Below are positions 9,158 through 18,013 of a stretch of 64,000 nt of DNA, piece by piece. Source of the stretch: JADKCL01 sp031415375. GTDB lineage: Bacteria > Bacteroidota > Bacteroidia > J057 > JADKCL01. Made by a program: the position numbers and the translations under genes. Under the pieces are notes generated by a model. It saw nothing but the letters and a program-made list of their open reading frames with translations, was not told the origin of the DNA and did no database searches. The DNA lies in contig JANORP010000208.1 of NCBI GenBank assembly GCA_031415375.1, positions 29,911-93,910 of the forward strand, in the 5' to 3' direction. Numbering within the stretch: the stretch's first letter is position 1; each line of letters starts with the position of its first letter.

Positions 9158-9574
9158 CTAGATGTTGAATACCATCTCGACACGACGACCTGCACTCTCA
9201 AAACGAATCTCGTCTGAGAGATGCCGCATCAAAAATACTCCTCGACCACCCGGGCTCTCCAGATTCTCTGGAGCAGTAGGGTCGGGGAGACCTTCTGGAT
9301 CAAATCCATTGCCTTCATCCTCTACCGCAACCATGATGCGATAGGGACTCAAGGAAGCGCAATGTATGCGCACCTTTTTGGAAGCATCACCACGATTTCC
9401 ATGGAAAATGGAGTTGTTTACCGCCTCGGTGATCGCGACCATAACGTTTCCAAAGACATCGTCTTTGAATCCTAAAAAGTCGCGAATCTCCTCGATGAAC
9501 TGCTCCACCTCATAAATCCGCTCCGGACTGCTAGTGATTTCTAGTTCTTTCACCATGTGCGCCTCTGCCTGCAT
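9158..9574 (-). CDS. RsbW-like ATP-binding regulatory protein (HATPase_c_2)
   Basis: A single GHKL ATPase domain of the RsbW/SpoIIAB type, with the N box E-A-V-N-N-S-I-F-H-G-N, G1 D-E-G-N-G-F-D-P and G2 G-R-G-V-F-L-M-R. Such proteins are serine kinases or anti-sigma factors that bind partners through switching. The longer reading frame starts at 9619 and would overlap the upstream gene by about 40 bases. The ATG at 9574 (138 residues) or 9556 (132 residues) avoids this and removes a non-conserved leader. No anti-anti-sigma (STAS) or sigma factor gene is adjacent, so the partner is unknown. Confidence 0.88.
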   Translation of the reverse strand: MQAEAHMVKELEITSSPERIYEVEQFIEEIRDFLGFKDDVFGNVMVAITEAVNNSIFHGNRGDASKKVRIHCASLSPYRIMVAVEDEGNGFDPEGLPDPTAPENLESPGGRGVFLMRHLSDEIRFESAGRRVEMVFNI

Positions 9575-9578
9575 TATA

Positions 9579-12500
9579 TCAATCGTTGGACTGTTCCAGC
9601 AATTTAAAGTATTTCTCAATCAAATTAATAAAATCCGTGGAATACTCAAGCTGATTGCTTTTGAGCAACTCCTGCCGAATCTTGTTTTTATATGCCTCTA
9701 GCTCCAATTTGTCGGGCGATACCCGATCCTTTTCGTCGCCTTGACGTGACTCACGCTGCTGTTCAAACTCCTCCTTCTCCCGCACTGCCTTGAAAGAATC
9801 CAATAAACGATTCAGAATCTGCTCTTGCCGCTTCATTGTGCGCTCAGTCAAAATCTGATTGTTCAGTTCATCCTCGGTGTCCTTCATATCCTCCATCATC
9901 TGCCCCATGTCGCCGAGTCCCTTTTCCCCATTTTTGCCTATGGCATCATGGGCCTCCTTGAGTTGCTTCCTGATCGCTTCTTGCGCCTTGCCCATTTCAC
10001 CCAGTTTCTTTGGATCCGTGCCAGGGCCCTCCTTCATCATCTGCTTCATCATCTTGTTCAGCTCACCTTGCTGCTTGCTAATGCTTTGCATGCTGGAATT
10101 TTTTCCACCTGGCTTCTTACACATGCCCATCCCACCCTTCTTTTGCTGCATCTGCTGTTGCATCTGCTGCATGACGTCGGTAAGCATGTTTGCAAGATTG
10201 TTGATGCTGGTCATCGCTGCATGTTGGTTCTCAGTGACACGTGGAATGTACTTATTCTCCATCGACTCACTTGCGGCATTCATCCCCTTGATGATGGTGC
10301 GGCTCTCATCGGTCACAAATTTTTCGATTTGAAACACACGCTTAGCCAATGCGTCCAAGCTATCCTTGATCATGTACATGTCGTCGAGCAATTGCTTTTG
10401 CTCCACTTCCTTTTTCACTAGCAATGGGTCACTGCTCCTGATTTCCTTCAATTCGTCGCGAAGTTCCTCTTGGCGAAATGACAGGCGCAACAAGTTTTCC
10501 AGCAAATAGCGTAAGTCTTCCATGTTCTCCTCGTCCTGTTGCTGCTGACTTTCCTGCATCATGCTCTGGAGATCACTCTTCATCTTCTCCATCTTCTTGG
10601 AGCTGTTCTTCTGTGATTCCGAACCAGACTTTTTGTCTTGCTGATCCATCTTTTCACCCGCCTCTTCCATCTCTTGCTGGGTCTCTTCACCCTGCTTCTC
10701 AATCTCCTCCATCTTCTCACCGTCTGGTGTGGAGGTCTCCTTCTTCATCTCGCTGAGTTCCTTCACATCCTTTTGGACATCTTTCATTTCCTCAGCCAAC
10801 TTCTCTTGTTTCTCGGCAAGATCTTTCATTTGCTGGTCGTCACCTTTTTTGGTGTCTTCCAACTTCTCATTGAGCATATCTTCCTTCTTCTTGAGGTTGT
10901 CGAGCTTCTGGATGATTTGCTCACTTTTTTGCTCCACTTCCAATTGCTTCAGGAGTTCCAAAGTACGCTCGAGGGCTTTCTCCATATCCTCTTGCTTGTT
11001 CTCCATGTCCTCCATCATCTTCTTCATCTCCTTCGGATCCATCTTCTCCATCTGATCCTGGAGCTTCTTCATCATTTCTTGCAACTTCTCGTCGCGCAAT
11101 TTCTCCAGCAACTGATTCAACTTCTCGTATTTCTCGAGTGTCTTCTCAGTGATCATCTCGTTGTTTTGGAGATTTTCTTTGTTCTGCTTGAATTCCTTGG
11201 CCGCCTTGTCCACACGTTCTTGAACGTTTTTGTTTTTCTCAAGCAGCTTTTGAAGTTCCTTCTTGTCGTCATAGCTCAGACCTTTTTGGTTGAGCATCTT
11301 GTCTTGGTACTTTTCCAGAGCCTCCTTGATCTCCTTGGATTGCTTGGCGAGATCTTCAATCTCCTTCTCGAGTTTCTCTTGGCTTTCTTCGACCTCATCA
11401 AATTTCTTAGTAAGGCTAGGATAATTGATCCGATAGACGGAACTCACACTGAACTTGGGACCTGAGACAAAGTCATTGTCCCAGACCTTGACAAAATACT
11501 CCACGACATCACCCTCTTGCATTCCCAACATTTGAAGATCAAGCTCCAAACCTTTGTGTTGAAGCAATTCGCGTGGCGAGACCTTCAAATCCATCGTTTT
11601 GTATTCCTGCTCAACCTTATCGATATTTTCACTTTTAGAGAAGCGGTAGCTCAGCAGCAGCTTGCTAAAACCATAGTCGTCGCTGATTTCAAAATCGAGC
11701 GGCATGAACATCGTAAAATCAGCCTTGAACTCTTGGGCCTGCCCGCTCACATAAATCGATGGGAATCGATCTTGTACGACGTCAATGTGGTACCGCACAG
11801 TGTCGATATTGGAGATCTCGCGCTTGCTCACGAGACCGATAAAATATTGTTCGGCAGACAGCACCTGCTTTTCACGCACAAAACGTCCTGGCACCACGCT
11901 GCTCTTGAAGGCTACCGTGTCACCACCATAGTAAGTCGCCTCCTTGATCAAACCATTCACATCGATCAGCCACTTGACATTTGTTCCACGCAGCACCTTC
12001 AAGTCACCAATATTGTCAGACAGTGTATCGTCAGCCATTCCAGTGTATCCCGGGTAATCCACCACAACCCTAAACATCTTGATCGCTGGTCTTGTGAGCA
12101 CCTCGACACCGAAGATATCTGACATAACATCTTCATTGCCAATCCTATAGTTGAAATTTTCTTTGATATCGCTGAACTCATAGGCAAACTCATCGCTCCG
12201 CAATTTATCCATAGGATAATGCACAAATTCACTTTCGGAAGACTTCTTGATGTACAAGAAAAGGTCCTCGGGGAGTTCGTCACCATCGACACGTGCTTCA
12301 AGCTTAAAATCCTGACCGGCTATGAGTTCGTCTGGATGATTGCCTACCATGATCTGGAAGGGGGGAGGCGGAATGAAGTCTTTGTTGTAATTGAGGAGCC
12401 TGATAGTGCCATTGCTGAGCACATCGGGCATCACAAAGCCCAGTACCGCAAACAGCAAAAGCGGAATCGCCAGATACCGCGCAAATTTCCAGTTGACGTT

Positions 12501-12947
12501 CAGGTTGATCGCTTTGGCAAATGGTATAGGAGCAAGGTCTTCAGTCTTCTTTTGAATCGCTGCAGTGAGCAAGGCATTGTCCACACCACCCGAAAATGTG
12601 CGCAGCTCCAAAAGATTGACCAGTTTATCGTCAATATCTGGGAAATGTTTTCGTACCAAAGTAGCCACCTCCCCATCGGACAAAGGTTTGCTAATGTTGA
12701 GCAGCTTCGTCAATGGCCACACAATCGCATAACCCATCACACCCAAAAAGGTGGCACCCAAGAAGAAGAATAGGCCAGTACGCACACCGCTGGAAAAGCC
12801 CAACAATCCCTCACCAGTCACGGATAGAAACATCATCGAGCTGCTAAGTAGCAACAAACCGATGCTTCCCCGGATAATTCTATTGATGTAGAACTTTCTC
12901 CGAAACTCCCTGATGTGCCCCCACAAACGATTTTCTGATGTATTCAC
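9579..12947 (-). CDS. DUF4175 family large membrane/coiled-coil protein
   Basis: At 1,122 residues this has the layout of the Bacteroidota DUF4175 family. Two membrane helices lie near the N-terminus (about 22-45 and 52-78) and a third at about 153-173. A beta-rich region that may be periplasmic follows to about residue 500. The rest is a very long Lys/Glu/Gln-rich coiled coil including Q-rich runs and methionine-rich segments (about 940-975). The start appears to be GTG. Its function is not established; the shape suggests a scaffold or tether between the inner membrane and another structure. The extreme charge composition also gives long shadow frames on the other strand, which are not genes. 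Confidence 0.88.
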   Translation of the reverse strand: MNTSENRLWGHIREFRRKFYINRIIRGSIGLLLLSSSMMFLSVTGEGLLGFSSGVRTGLFFFLGATFLGVMGYAIVWPLTKLLNISKPLSDGEVATLVRKHFPDIDDKLVNLLELRTFSGGVDNALLTAAIQKKTEDLAPIPFAKAINLNVNWKFARYLAIPLLLFAVLGFVMPDVLSNGTIRLLNYNKDFIPPPPFQIMVGNHPDELIAGQDFKLEARVDGDELPEDLFLYIKKSSESEFVHYPMDKLRSDEFAYEFSDIKENFNYRIGNEDVMSDIFGVEVLTRPAIKMFRVVVDYPGYTGMADDTLSDNIGDLKVLRGTNVKWLIDVNGLIKEATYYGGDTVAFKSSVVPGRFVREKQVLSAEQYFIGLVSKREISNIDTVRYHIDVVQDRFPSIYVSGQAQEFKADFTMFMPLDFEISDDYGFSKLLLSYRFSKSENIDKVEQEYKTMDLKVSPRELLQHKGLELDLQMLGMQEGDVVEYFVKVWDNDFVSGPKFSVSSVYRINYPSLTKKFDEVEESQEKLEKEIEDLAKQSKEIKEALEKYQDKMLNQKGLSYDDKKELQKLLEKNKNVQERVDKAAKEFKQNKENLQNNEMITEKTLEKYEKLNQLLEKLRDEKLQEMMKKLQDQMEKMDPKEMKKMMEDMENKQEDMEKALERTLELLKQLEVEQKSEQIIQKLDNLKKKEDMLNEKLEDTKKGDDQQMKDLAEKQEKLAEEMKDVQKDVKELSEMKKETSTPDGEKMEEIEKQGEETQQEMEEAGEKMDQQDKKSGSESQKNSSKKMEKMKSDLQSMMQESQQQQDEENMEDLRYLLENLLRLSFRQEELRDELKEIRSSDPLLVKKEVEQKQLLDDMYMIKDSLDALAKRVFQIEKFVTDESRTIIKGMNAASESMENKYIPRVTENQHAAMTSINNLANMLTDVMQQMQQQMQQKKGGMGMCKKPGGKNSSMQSISKQQGELNKMMKQMMKEGPGTDPKKLGEMGKAQEAIRKQLKEAHDAIGKNGEKGLGDMGQMMEDMKDTEDELNNQILTERTMKRQEQILNRLLDSFKAVREKEEFEQQRESRQGDEKDRVSPDKLELEAYKNKIRQELLKSNQLEYSTDFINLIEKYFKLLEQSND

Positions 12948-13095
12948 AATTGTTCCTTTACATACAAATCTCAGTCAGAAATGCGCCATCCACAAGATGC
13001 GGTCAGATATTGGCGAAACCGACGTTCAAATTCCTGAAAAAAGACCAAACATTCAAGGGCCATCCTACAATCGCCCATTCACATCAAACGCAAAC

Positions 13096-13392
13096 TCAGT
13101 CTTCTTGTTGCACCACAAAATCCAGCAAAACCGGCGTACGATCCCAAAGAATGATTCTGGCTATAGTACCCACTCCAATCAACAGGCAAAGCACGATGCC
13201 CCATCCCCCGTAAATGACCGAGGCCACAGTACCTGAAAAAATAGGCCATGAACCCAGCAGTGGATTCCATCCACCACCCACGATGAAGGCAAAAACATCT
13301 AGCAAGAGGCAAAAAAACAAGAAGACAATACCGCCCACGAACAGGCCATAAACAAACTTCATGCTCTCCAGTACGATGCGCTTGCTATCCAT
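13096..13392 (-). CDS. Small integral membrane protein, unknown
   Basis: This 98-residue protein has three hydrophobic segments (about 13-40, 46-64 and 66-85). A basic N-terminus (M-D-S-K-R) and an acidic C-terminus (Q-Q-E-D) frame them. It starts 5 bases after the stop codon of xth on the same strand, so it is likely part of the xth transcript. I do not recognise a family. Confidence 0.65.
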   Translation of the reverse strand: MDSKRIVLESMKFVYGLFVGGIVFLFFCLLLDVFAFIVGGGWNPLLGSWPIFSGTVASVIYGGWGIVLCLLIGVGTIARIILWDRTPVLLDFVVQQED

Positions 13393-13397
13393 TCTTC

Positions 13398-14168
13398 CTA
13401 GAATTGAAGTTTCACGTGAATCGGAGCATGGTCACTGTGTTTCGCATCTTGGAAAATGTCGGCATCCGAAACATTTTCCTTGATGCCCTCTGAGGCAAGG
13501 TGGTAATCGATCCGCCAGCCCTTATTCCGCTCGCGGCTACCTCCCCTGAAACTCCACCAACTGTAACGGTCACCTTCCGCATGAAACATCCGAAATGTAT
13601 CATGCAGCCCCAAATTCATCAATTCGCCCAACCACGCACGCTCATGTGGCAAAAACCCTGAGGAGTTCTTGTTACTCACTGGATTGTGAATATCGATGGG
13701 CTGATGGCAAATGTTGAGATCACCACAGATCACCAATTTCGGATGTGTTTTCAGCAAATTTTGAATATAGCTATAGAAATCAGCCATGAAAACTTCCTTG
13801 AAGGCTTGTCGATCTTCACCACTGGATCCGGAAGGTAGGTAAACATTGAGCAACGAAAATTCAGGAAAATCTAGCCGAATCACCCGACCCTCACGGTCAT
13901 ATTGCTCTATTCCACAGCCATATTCCACGTGAAGTGGTTCTATTTTGGAAAATACAGCAACGCCACTATAACCCTTCTTCTCTGCGGGAAACCAATACGT
14001 CTTGTACCCAGCCGGACTCCGAAGTTCAGGTCCCAAGTCTTCGGGCATGGCCTTCAACTCCTGAAAACAAATAAGATCGGGATCAACCGACCGTTTCCAA
14101 TCCAGCAAGCCTTTGGTCGTCGCCGACCGTATGCCATTCACGTTGTAACTGATGATCGAATATTGCAT
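13398..14168 (-). CDS. xth: Exodeoxyribonuclease III
   Basis: A 256-residue member of the exonuclease III/AP endonuclease family, full length. The metal and catalytic motifs are all visible: S-Y-N-V-N-G-I-R at the N-terminus, C-F-Q-E-L-K-A, C-G-D-L-N-I-C-H, R-I-D-Y-H-L-A-S and the final S-D-H-A-P-I. The enzyme cuts abasic sites and degrades DNA from 3' ends in base excision repair. It follows thiL by 3 bases and precedes a small membrane protein, so the three genes appear to be one operon. Confidence 0.96.
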   Translation of the reverse strand: MQYSIISYNVNGIRSATTKGLLDWKRSVDPDLICFQELKAMPEDLGPELRSPAGYKTYWFPAEKKGYSGVAVFSKIEPLHVEYGCGIEQYDREGRVIRLDFPEFSLLNVYLPSGSSGEDRQAFKEVFMADFYSYIQNLLKTHPKLVICGDLNICHQPIDIHNPVSNKNSSGFLPHERAWLGELMNLGLHDTFRMFHAEGDRYSWWSFRGGSRERNKGWRIDYHLASEGIKENVSDADIFQDAKHSDHAPIHVKLQF

Positions 14169-14171
14169 CGT

Positions 14172-15221
14172 TCATTCCTTAAAATGATTCCAACCTTGTG
14201 CCTTTACCGGCACCATCGTTCCATTTGCTGTGATCAAATGCACCCCCGCTTCTTCCTCCACCATGTGCCCAATGATGGTGATACCCTTCATTGTCTTGAT
14301 CTTATCATAATTTTCGAGTGCCACAGTAAACAGCAACTCATAGTCCTCACCGCCATTCATCGCCATGGTGAGACCAGGTATTTTCATATCCTCGGCCACA
14401 AGCATCGTTTCGTGATCGATTGGCAACTTATCCTCGTAAAAAGTTGCGCCTTTTTTGCTCAGTTTGGTGAGATGAAGCAAGTCACTCGCCAAACCATCGC
14501 TCAGATCGATCATCGATGTCGGCTTGATGCCTTGCTCGCGCAACATCCGAATCACATCGGCTCTTGCCTCTGGCTTGAGTTGCCGACCCACGACATAATC
14601 GCGGCCCACCAAATCAGGCTGCAGCGCAGCATTCTTCAGGAAAACCGCCTTTTCACGTTCCAAGACTTGCAAGCCGGCATAAGCCCCTCCCAGATCACCC
14701 GAAACGCACAACAAGTCGTGCTCTTGCGCACCAGATCGATAGACAATGTCTTTTTTATCGGCTTTCCCAATCGCAGTCACACTCACGAGCAAACCCATGC
14801 GGCTGCTTGATGTATCACCACCGAGGAGATCGACGTCATAGTGTTGACACGCAATCTGCACGCCCTCGTAGAACTCGTCCAGTGCCTCAACGGTAAATCG
14901 ACTGCTGATCGCAACCGATACCGTGATCCCAAATGGCTTGGCATTCATCGCATAGATGTCGCTGAGATTCACGACCACTGCCTTGTAGCCGAGATGTTTC
15001 ATCGGCACATAACGCAGGTCAAAATGCACAGCTTCCACCAACAGATCGGTCGTGACTACGTGCACTTCCTTGTCATTGATGGCATATACCGCTGCATCAT
15101 CACCGATCCCCTTCAACACATCGGGGTTATGAACCACAAATTCTCGGGTGAGGTGATCTATCAGCCCAAACTCTCCCAATCGCGAAATGGGCGTCAGGTC
15201 TTGCGCGCTCTCTTCAAACAT
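14172..15221 (-). CDS. thiL: Thiamine-monophosphate kinase
   Basis: ThiL uses ATP to turn thiamine phosphate into thiamine diphosphate. The family signatures G-I-G-D-D-A-A-V (near residue 40), T-T-D-L-L-V-E-A-V-H-F, L-L-G-G-D-T-S-S-S and M-I-D-L-S-D-G-L-A-S-D-L are all present, and 349 residues is a normal length. The ATG at 15221 (M-F-E-E-S) is preferred; a GTG two codons upstream is the alternative. nadA ends 34 bases upstream on the same strand. No TPP riboswitch is visible ahead of it. Confidence 0.95.
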   Translation of the reverse strand: MFEESAQDLTPISRLGEFGLIDHLTREFVVHNPDVLKGIGDDAAVYAINDKEVHVVTTDLLVEAVHFDLRYVPMKHLGYKAVVVNLSDIYAMNAKPFGITVSVAISSRFTVEALDEFYEGVQIACQHYDVDLLGGDTSSSRMGLLVSVTAIGKADKKDIVYRSGAQEHDLLCVSGDLGGAYAGLQVLEREKAVFLKNAALQPDLVGRDYVVGRQLKPEARADVIRMLREQGIKPTSMIDLSDGLASDLLHLTKLSKKGATFYEDKLPIDHETMLVAEDMKIPGLTMAMNGGEDYELLFTVALENYDKIKTMKGITIIGHMVEEEAGVHLITANGTMVPVKAQGWNHFKE

Positions 15222-15260
15222 ATCCACAAAGATAGGGCAAAAATGCGTTCGCCCGACGCA

Positions 15261-16271
15261 TCAAAGTCCCAACCTCGCGCTGATCTCCAACATGCGCTGT
15301 ATCGGCACCAAAGCCAGCGATCTGAGGGGCTCTGCGACATCCACTTCAGGCATGCCGTACTTCAAGCAAAGATAAACCTTCTCCAACGTATTGAGCTTCA
15401 TGTGAGGACAATCATTGCAAGCACATGTACCAGTATTCGGCGCAGCAATAAAATTTTTCTGAGGGCTGGCTTTTTCCATCTGATGGATGATGCCCGACTC
15501 CGTCACGACGATGAACGTCTCAGCCTTGTCTTTCTTCGTGAAGTTGAGCAGGCCGCTTGTGCTGCCGATGTAGTCCGCGATCTCCAAGACTTGTTCCTCA
15601 CATTCTGGGTGAGCGATGACCTTCGCACCAGGATGCCGCAGCTGCAACTCCGCCAATTTCTTACGGGAAAAAATCTCATGCACCATGCAAGCGCCGTCCC
15701 AAAGCACCATGTTGCGCCCGGTGAGCTTGTTGATGTAGGCTCCCAAGTTTTTGTCGGGCGCAAAAATGAGGGGTTGGTCTTTGGGGAAACTCTCCACAAT
15801 GCCCACCGCATTTGTACTCGTCACCACCACATCGCTCAATGCCTTGAGTCCAGCTGAGCAGTTGATATACGTCACGACCTTATGCTCAGGATATTGCAGC
15901 TTGAAGGCAGCAAAATCGGCGGGTGGGCAACTGTCGCTGAGTGAGCAGCCCGCATTGAGATCCGGGAGCAAAACAGTTTTGGCAGGGTTGATAATCTTGG
16001 CAGTCTCGGCCATGAAATGCACGCCGGCGAAGAGTATGACATCGGCCTTCGTCTTGGCAGCCTCCTGCGCCAATCCCAAACTATCGCCTACAAAATCTGC
16101 AATGTCCTGAATATCTGGCTCTTGGTAGTAGTGAGCCAGCAAAACTGCGTTTTTTTTCTGCTTGAGCTGCTTGATCTCCGCAAAAAGATCCAAACTTGGA
16201 TCGACATCCAAATCCAAGAAGCCAATTCGCTTCACTGCCTTGATCTGTTCTTGATTCACATTAATAATCAT
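15261..16271 (-). CDS. nadA: Quinolinate synthase
   Basis: A 336-residue NadA, which condenses iminoaspartate with dihydroxyacetone phosphate to quinolinate in NAD synthesis. The N-terminal L-A-H-Y-Y-Q segment, the G-A-C-M-V-H-E and H-P-E-C motifs, and cysteines in G-C-S-L-S-D-S-C and C-A-C-N-D-C-P-H fit the [4Fe-4S]-binding family. nadB and nadC are not in the window. Its 5' end borders the candidate origin, so its promoter must lie inside that DnaA-box-rich region. Confidence 0.97.
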   Translation of the reverse strand: MIINVNQEQIKAVKRIGFLDLDVDPSLDLFAEIKQLKQKKNAVLLAHYYQEPDIQDIADFVGDSLGLAQEAAKTKADVILFAGVHFMAETAKIINPAKTVLLPDLNAGCSLSDSCPPADFAAFKLQYPEHKVVTYINCSAGLKALSDVVVTSTNAVGIVESFPKDQPLIFAPDKNLGAYINKLTGRNMVLWDGACMVHEIFSRKKLAELQLRHPGAKVIAHPECEEQVLEIADYIGSTSGLLNFTKKDKAETFIVVTESGIIHQMEKASPQKNFIAAPNTGTCACNDCPHMKLNTLEKVYLCLKYGMPEVDVAEPLRSLALVPIQRMLEISARLGL

Positions 16272-16710
16272 GTTTTAAATATCTTAAAAAATTTGTAGTA
16301 GTTGTATAGGTGTGGATTGTGTTCAAAAGTAATTTTCAAGACGCTTGAATTTCTCACTACTCACATTCCAGAAATCTTATTCACATTTTAGTAAGAATTA
16401 ATTGATTCATTGTGAATGCATTGGACTACATGATCCACATACCCACATGAAGTGGGGCATTGGCACATCGGGATAAGTTTTTTGCGTGGACAGCGTGCAA
16501 AGAATGTGGGTAAATGAGGCTTCATCCACAGCCCTGTGGATAGCGAAAATGGGAAATGCACACATGCTAGCGCCATTGCAATTGCAAACCGAGTTATCAG
16601 ATTTCATCCACACACTTATCAAGACTTTTGCACCAAAACCTGTGGAATTCTTAGTAATACTAATCAGGACTTTACAAGACTTATCGTTTCCTTTGTGGAT
16701 AACGAAATCG
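16272..16710. other. oriC: Candidate chromosomal replication origin (oriC)
   Basis: This 440-base stretch between divergent nadA and mnmH holds many DnaA boxes (TTATNCACA). Full matches are at 16377-16385 (TTATTCACA) and 16694-16702 (reverse strand). Single-mismatch boxes are at 16431-16439, 16505-16513, 16522-16530, 16535-16543 and 16604-16612. Weaker ones are at 16311, 16411 and 16641. The nadA side (about 16262-16420) is very AT-rich and could be the unwinding element. Genes mostly point away from it on both sides, and three parS-like sites lie 8 kb off. The frame can be read in phase with mnmH back to 16486, but that extension looks non-coding. The origin call is inference; the boxes are seen directly. 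Confidence 0.75.
16324..16331 (-). promoter_or_regulatory. Possible -7 box for nadA
   Basis: On the minus strand this reads TACTTTTG, a match to the Bacteroidota -7 motif TAnnTTTG, 53 bases ahead of the nadA ATG. A clear -33 TTTG is not seen at the expected spacing, so this is weak. Confidence 0.35.
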
Positions 16711-16731
16711 GCCCCAAGAGGGTTCAAAGAT

Positions 16732-17769
16732 ATGGTAAAGACGGTCGCAGCGGAAGAGTTTGTAAAATTGTCATGGCTGTTGCCAGTGTTGGATGTGCGC
16801 TCGCCTGGCGAGTTTCGATTAGGACATTTGCCTGGCGCTATCAGCTTTCCCCTTTTTGACGATGGCGAACGGGCCGAGGTGGGAACGCTTTACAAACAGA
16901 TGGGACAGCATCAAGCTGTCCAACGTGGTTTGGAGATCGTAGGCGGCAAGATGAAAGAGATGTTTGTGCAGGGCATGGGTCACGCCAGAGAGGGAAAGAT
17001 CATGGTGCATTGTTGGCGTGGCGGCAAGCGCAGCGAGTCGGTTGCCAATCTCTTGTCGGTCGCTGGTCTCGACGTAAGCCTGTTGCAAGGAGGCTACAAA
17101 GCCTATCGCAATTGGGTGCTGGATACATATCAGGAGCCGCACAAGTTGTTGGTGCTCGGCGGACTCACAGGATCGGGCAAAACTAGGATTTTGCACCATC
17201 TGCAAGCCCAGGGCCAGGCGATGATGGATATCGAAGCCCATGCGGCCCATCGCGGGTCGGCCTTCGGCCGACTAGGACAGACGACTTACACCTCACCGCA
17301 ACAATTTGAAAATGGCATGGCTCAAGATTTAGCCATTATGAAGGGCAGGTATATTTGGATCGAGGACGAAAGCCGGGTATTGGGCAGTCTTTCATTGCCA
17401 CAAGGATTTTGGGACCAAAAGCAGGCTGCCCCAGTTTTTTATGTTGAAATTCCAGACGAGGATCGTAAGCGCATGCTTTTGGAGGACTATGGTGCGCAGG
17501 ACCATGAAGGCATCGCAGCATCCATCCGTAAAATATCAAACAGCTTGGGTGGCTTGCGCACCCAGCAGGCCCTAGATGCCCTTGCTGCCAATGATGGCGA
17601 GACCCTCACCGACATGCTGCTTGCCTATTATGACAAGCTTTACCGTAACTCACTAGGTGTGAAGCCAACAGGTGCGGTTTACCTGTTGAAATTTGAGCGC
17701 TTCGACTTGGACGAGATCGCAGCCACCCTGCTGGCCAAGGCCACCGAACTGGGTTTTGCGGTATCGTAG
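16732..17769 (+). CDS. mnmH: tRNA 2-selenouridine synthase
   Basis: The ATG at 16732 gives 345 residues, near the usual 350-370. An N-terminal rhodanese domain (L-D-V-R-S-P-G-E-F; active-site cysteine in V-H-C-W-R-G-G-K-R-S, about residue 98) is followed by a P-loop domain with Walker A G-L-T-G-S-G-K-T (about 143-150). This is the MnmH/SelU layout. The enzyme replaces sulfur by selenium at wobble 2-thiouridine through a geranylated intermediate. The longer frame from 16486 adds 82 residues that fall on the DnaA-box cluster and is rejected. The selenophosphate supplier SelD is not in this window. Confidence 0.95.
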   Translation: MVKTVAAEEFVKLSWLLPVLDVRSPGEFRLGHLPGAISFPLFDDGERAEVGTLYKQMGQHQAVQRGLEIVGGKMKEMFVQGMGHAREGKIMVHCWRGGKRSESVANLLSVAGLDVSLLQGGYKAYRNWVLDTYQEPHKLLVLGGLTGSGKTRILHHLQAQGQAMMDIEAHAAHRGSAFGRLGQTTYTSPQQFENGMAQDLAIMKGRYIWIEDESRVLGSLSLPQGFWDQKQAAPVFYVEIPDEDRKRMLLEDYGAQDHEGIAASIRKISNSLGGLRTQQALDALAANDGETLTDMLLAYYDKLYRNSLGVKPTGAVYLLKFERFDLDEIAATLLAKATELGFAVS

Positions 17770-18013
17770 CAAGCACACTATATATATGTGTGACAGATCC
17801 CATAGTTTCTGGTGCGGGACTAAATATGGATGATGGCTTAAGCAATCACATAGAAGAGCTTCCTCCCAGCGCCAGAACCTCAAAAAACAAGATTCAGACT
17901 TCAACCCTTGGCCCGATTTGTGTGAGAAATATGAACCAAAGGGAATGATCCTGTAAACCGCTTTTAGCTGTGCAAGAAACCACTTAAATTTGATCATGAT
18001 CCATCGCTCCGGA

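Noticed and set aside
10638..11465. Long plus-strand frame opposite the DUF4175 gene
   Set aside because: Leu/His-rich shadow of the Lys/Glu coiled coil on the other strand; no independent evidence of coding.
13404..13419. AGTTTCACGTGAATCG as a fourth parS site
   Set aside because: It lies inside the xth coding sequence and differs from the consensus at three outer positions; chance is likely.
16486..16731. Upstream in-frame extension of mnmH (82 residues)
   Set aside because: It spans the DnaA-box cluster, has no resemblance to the rhodanese domain start, and the ATG at 16732 fits the family length.
17773..17797. CACACTATATATATGTGTG palindrome after mnmH
   Set aside because: Mostly an AT dinucleotide run with no G-C stem; not a convincing terminator or operator.
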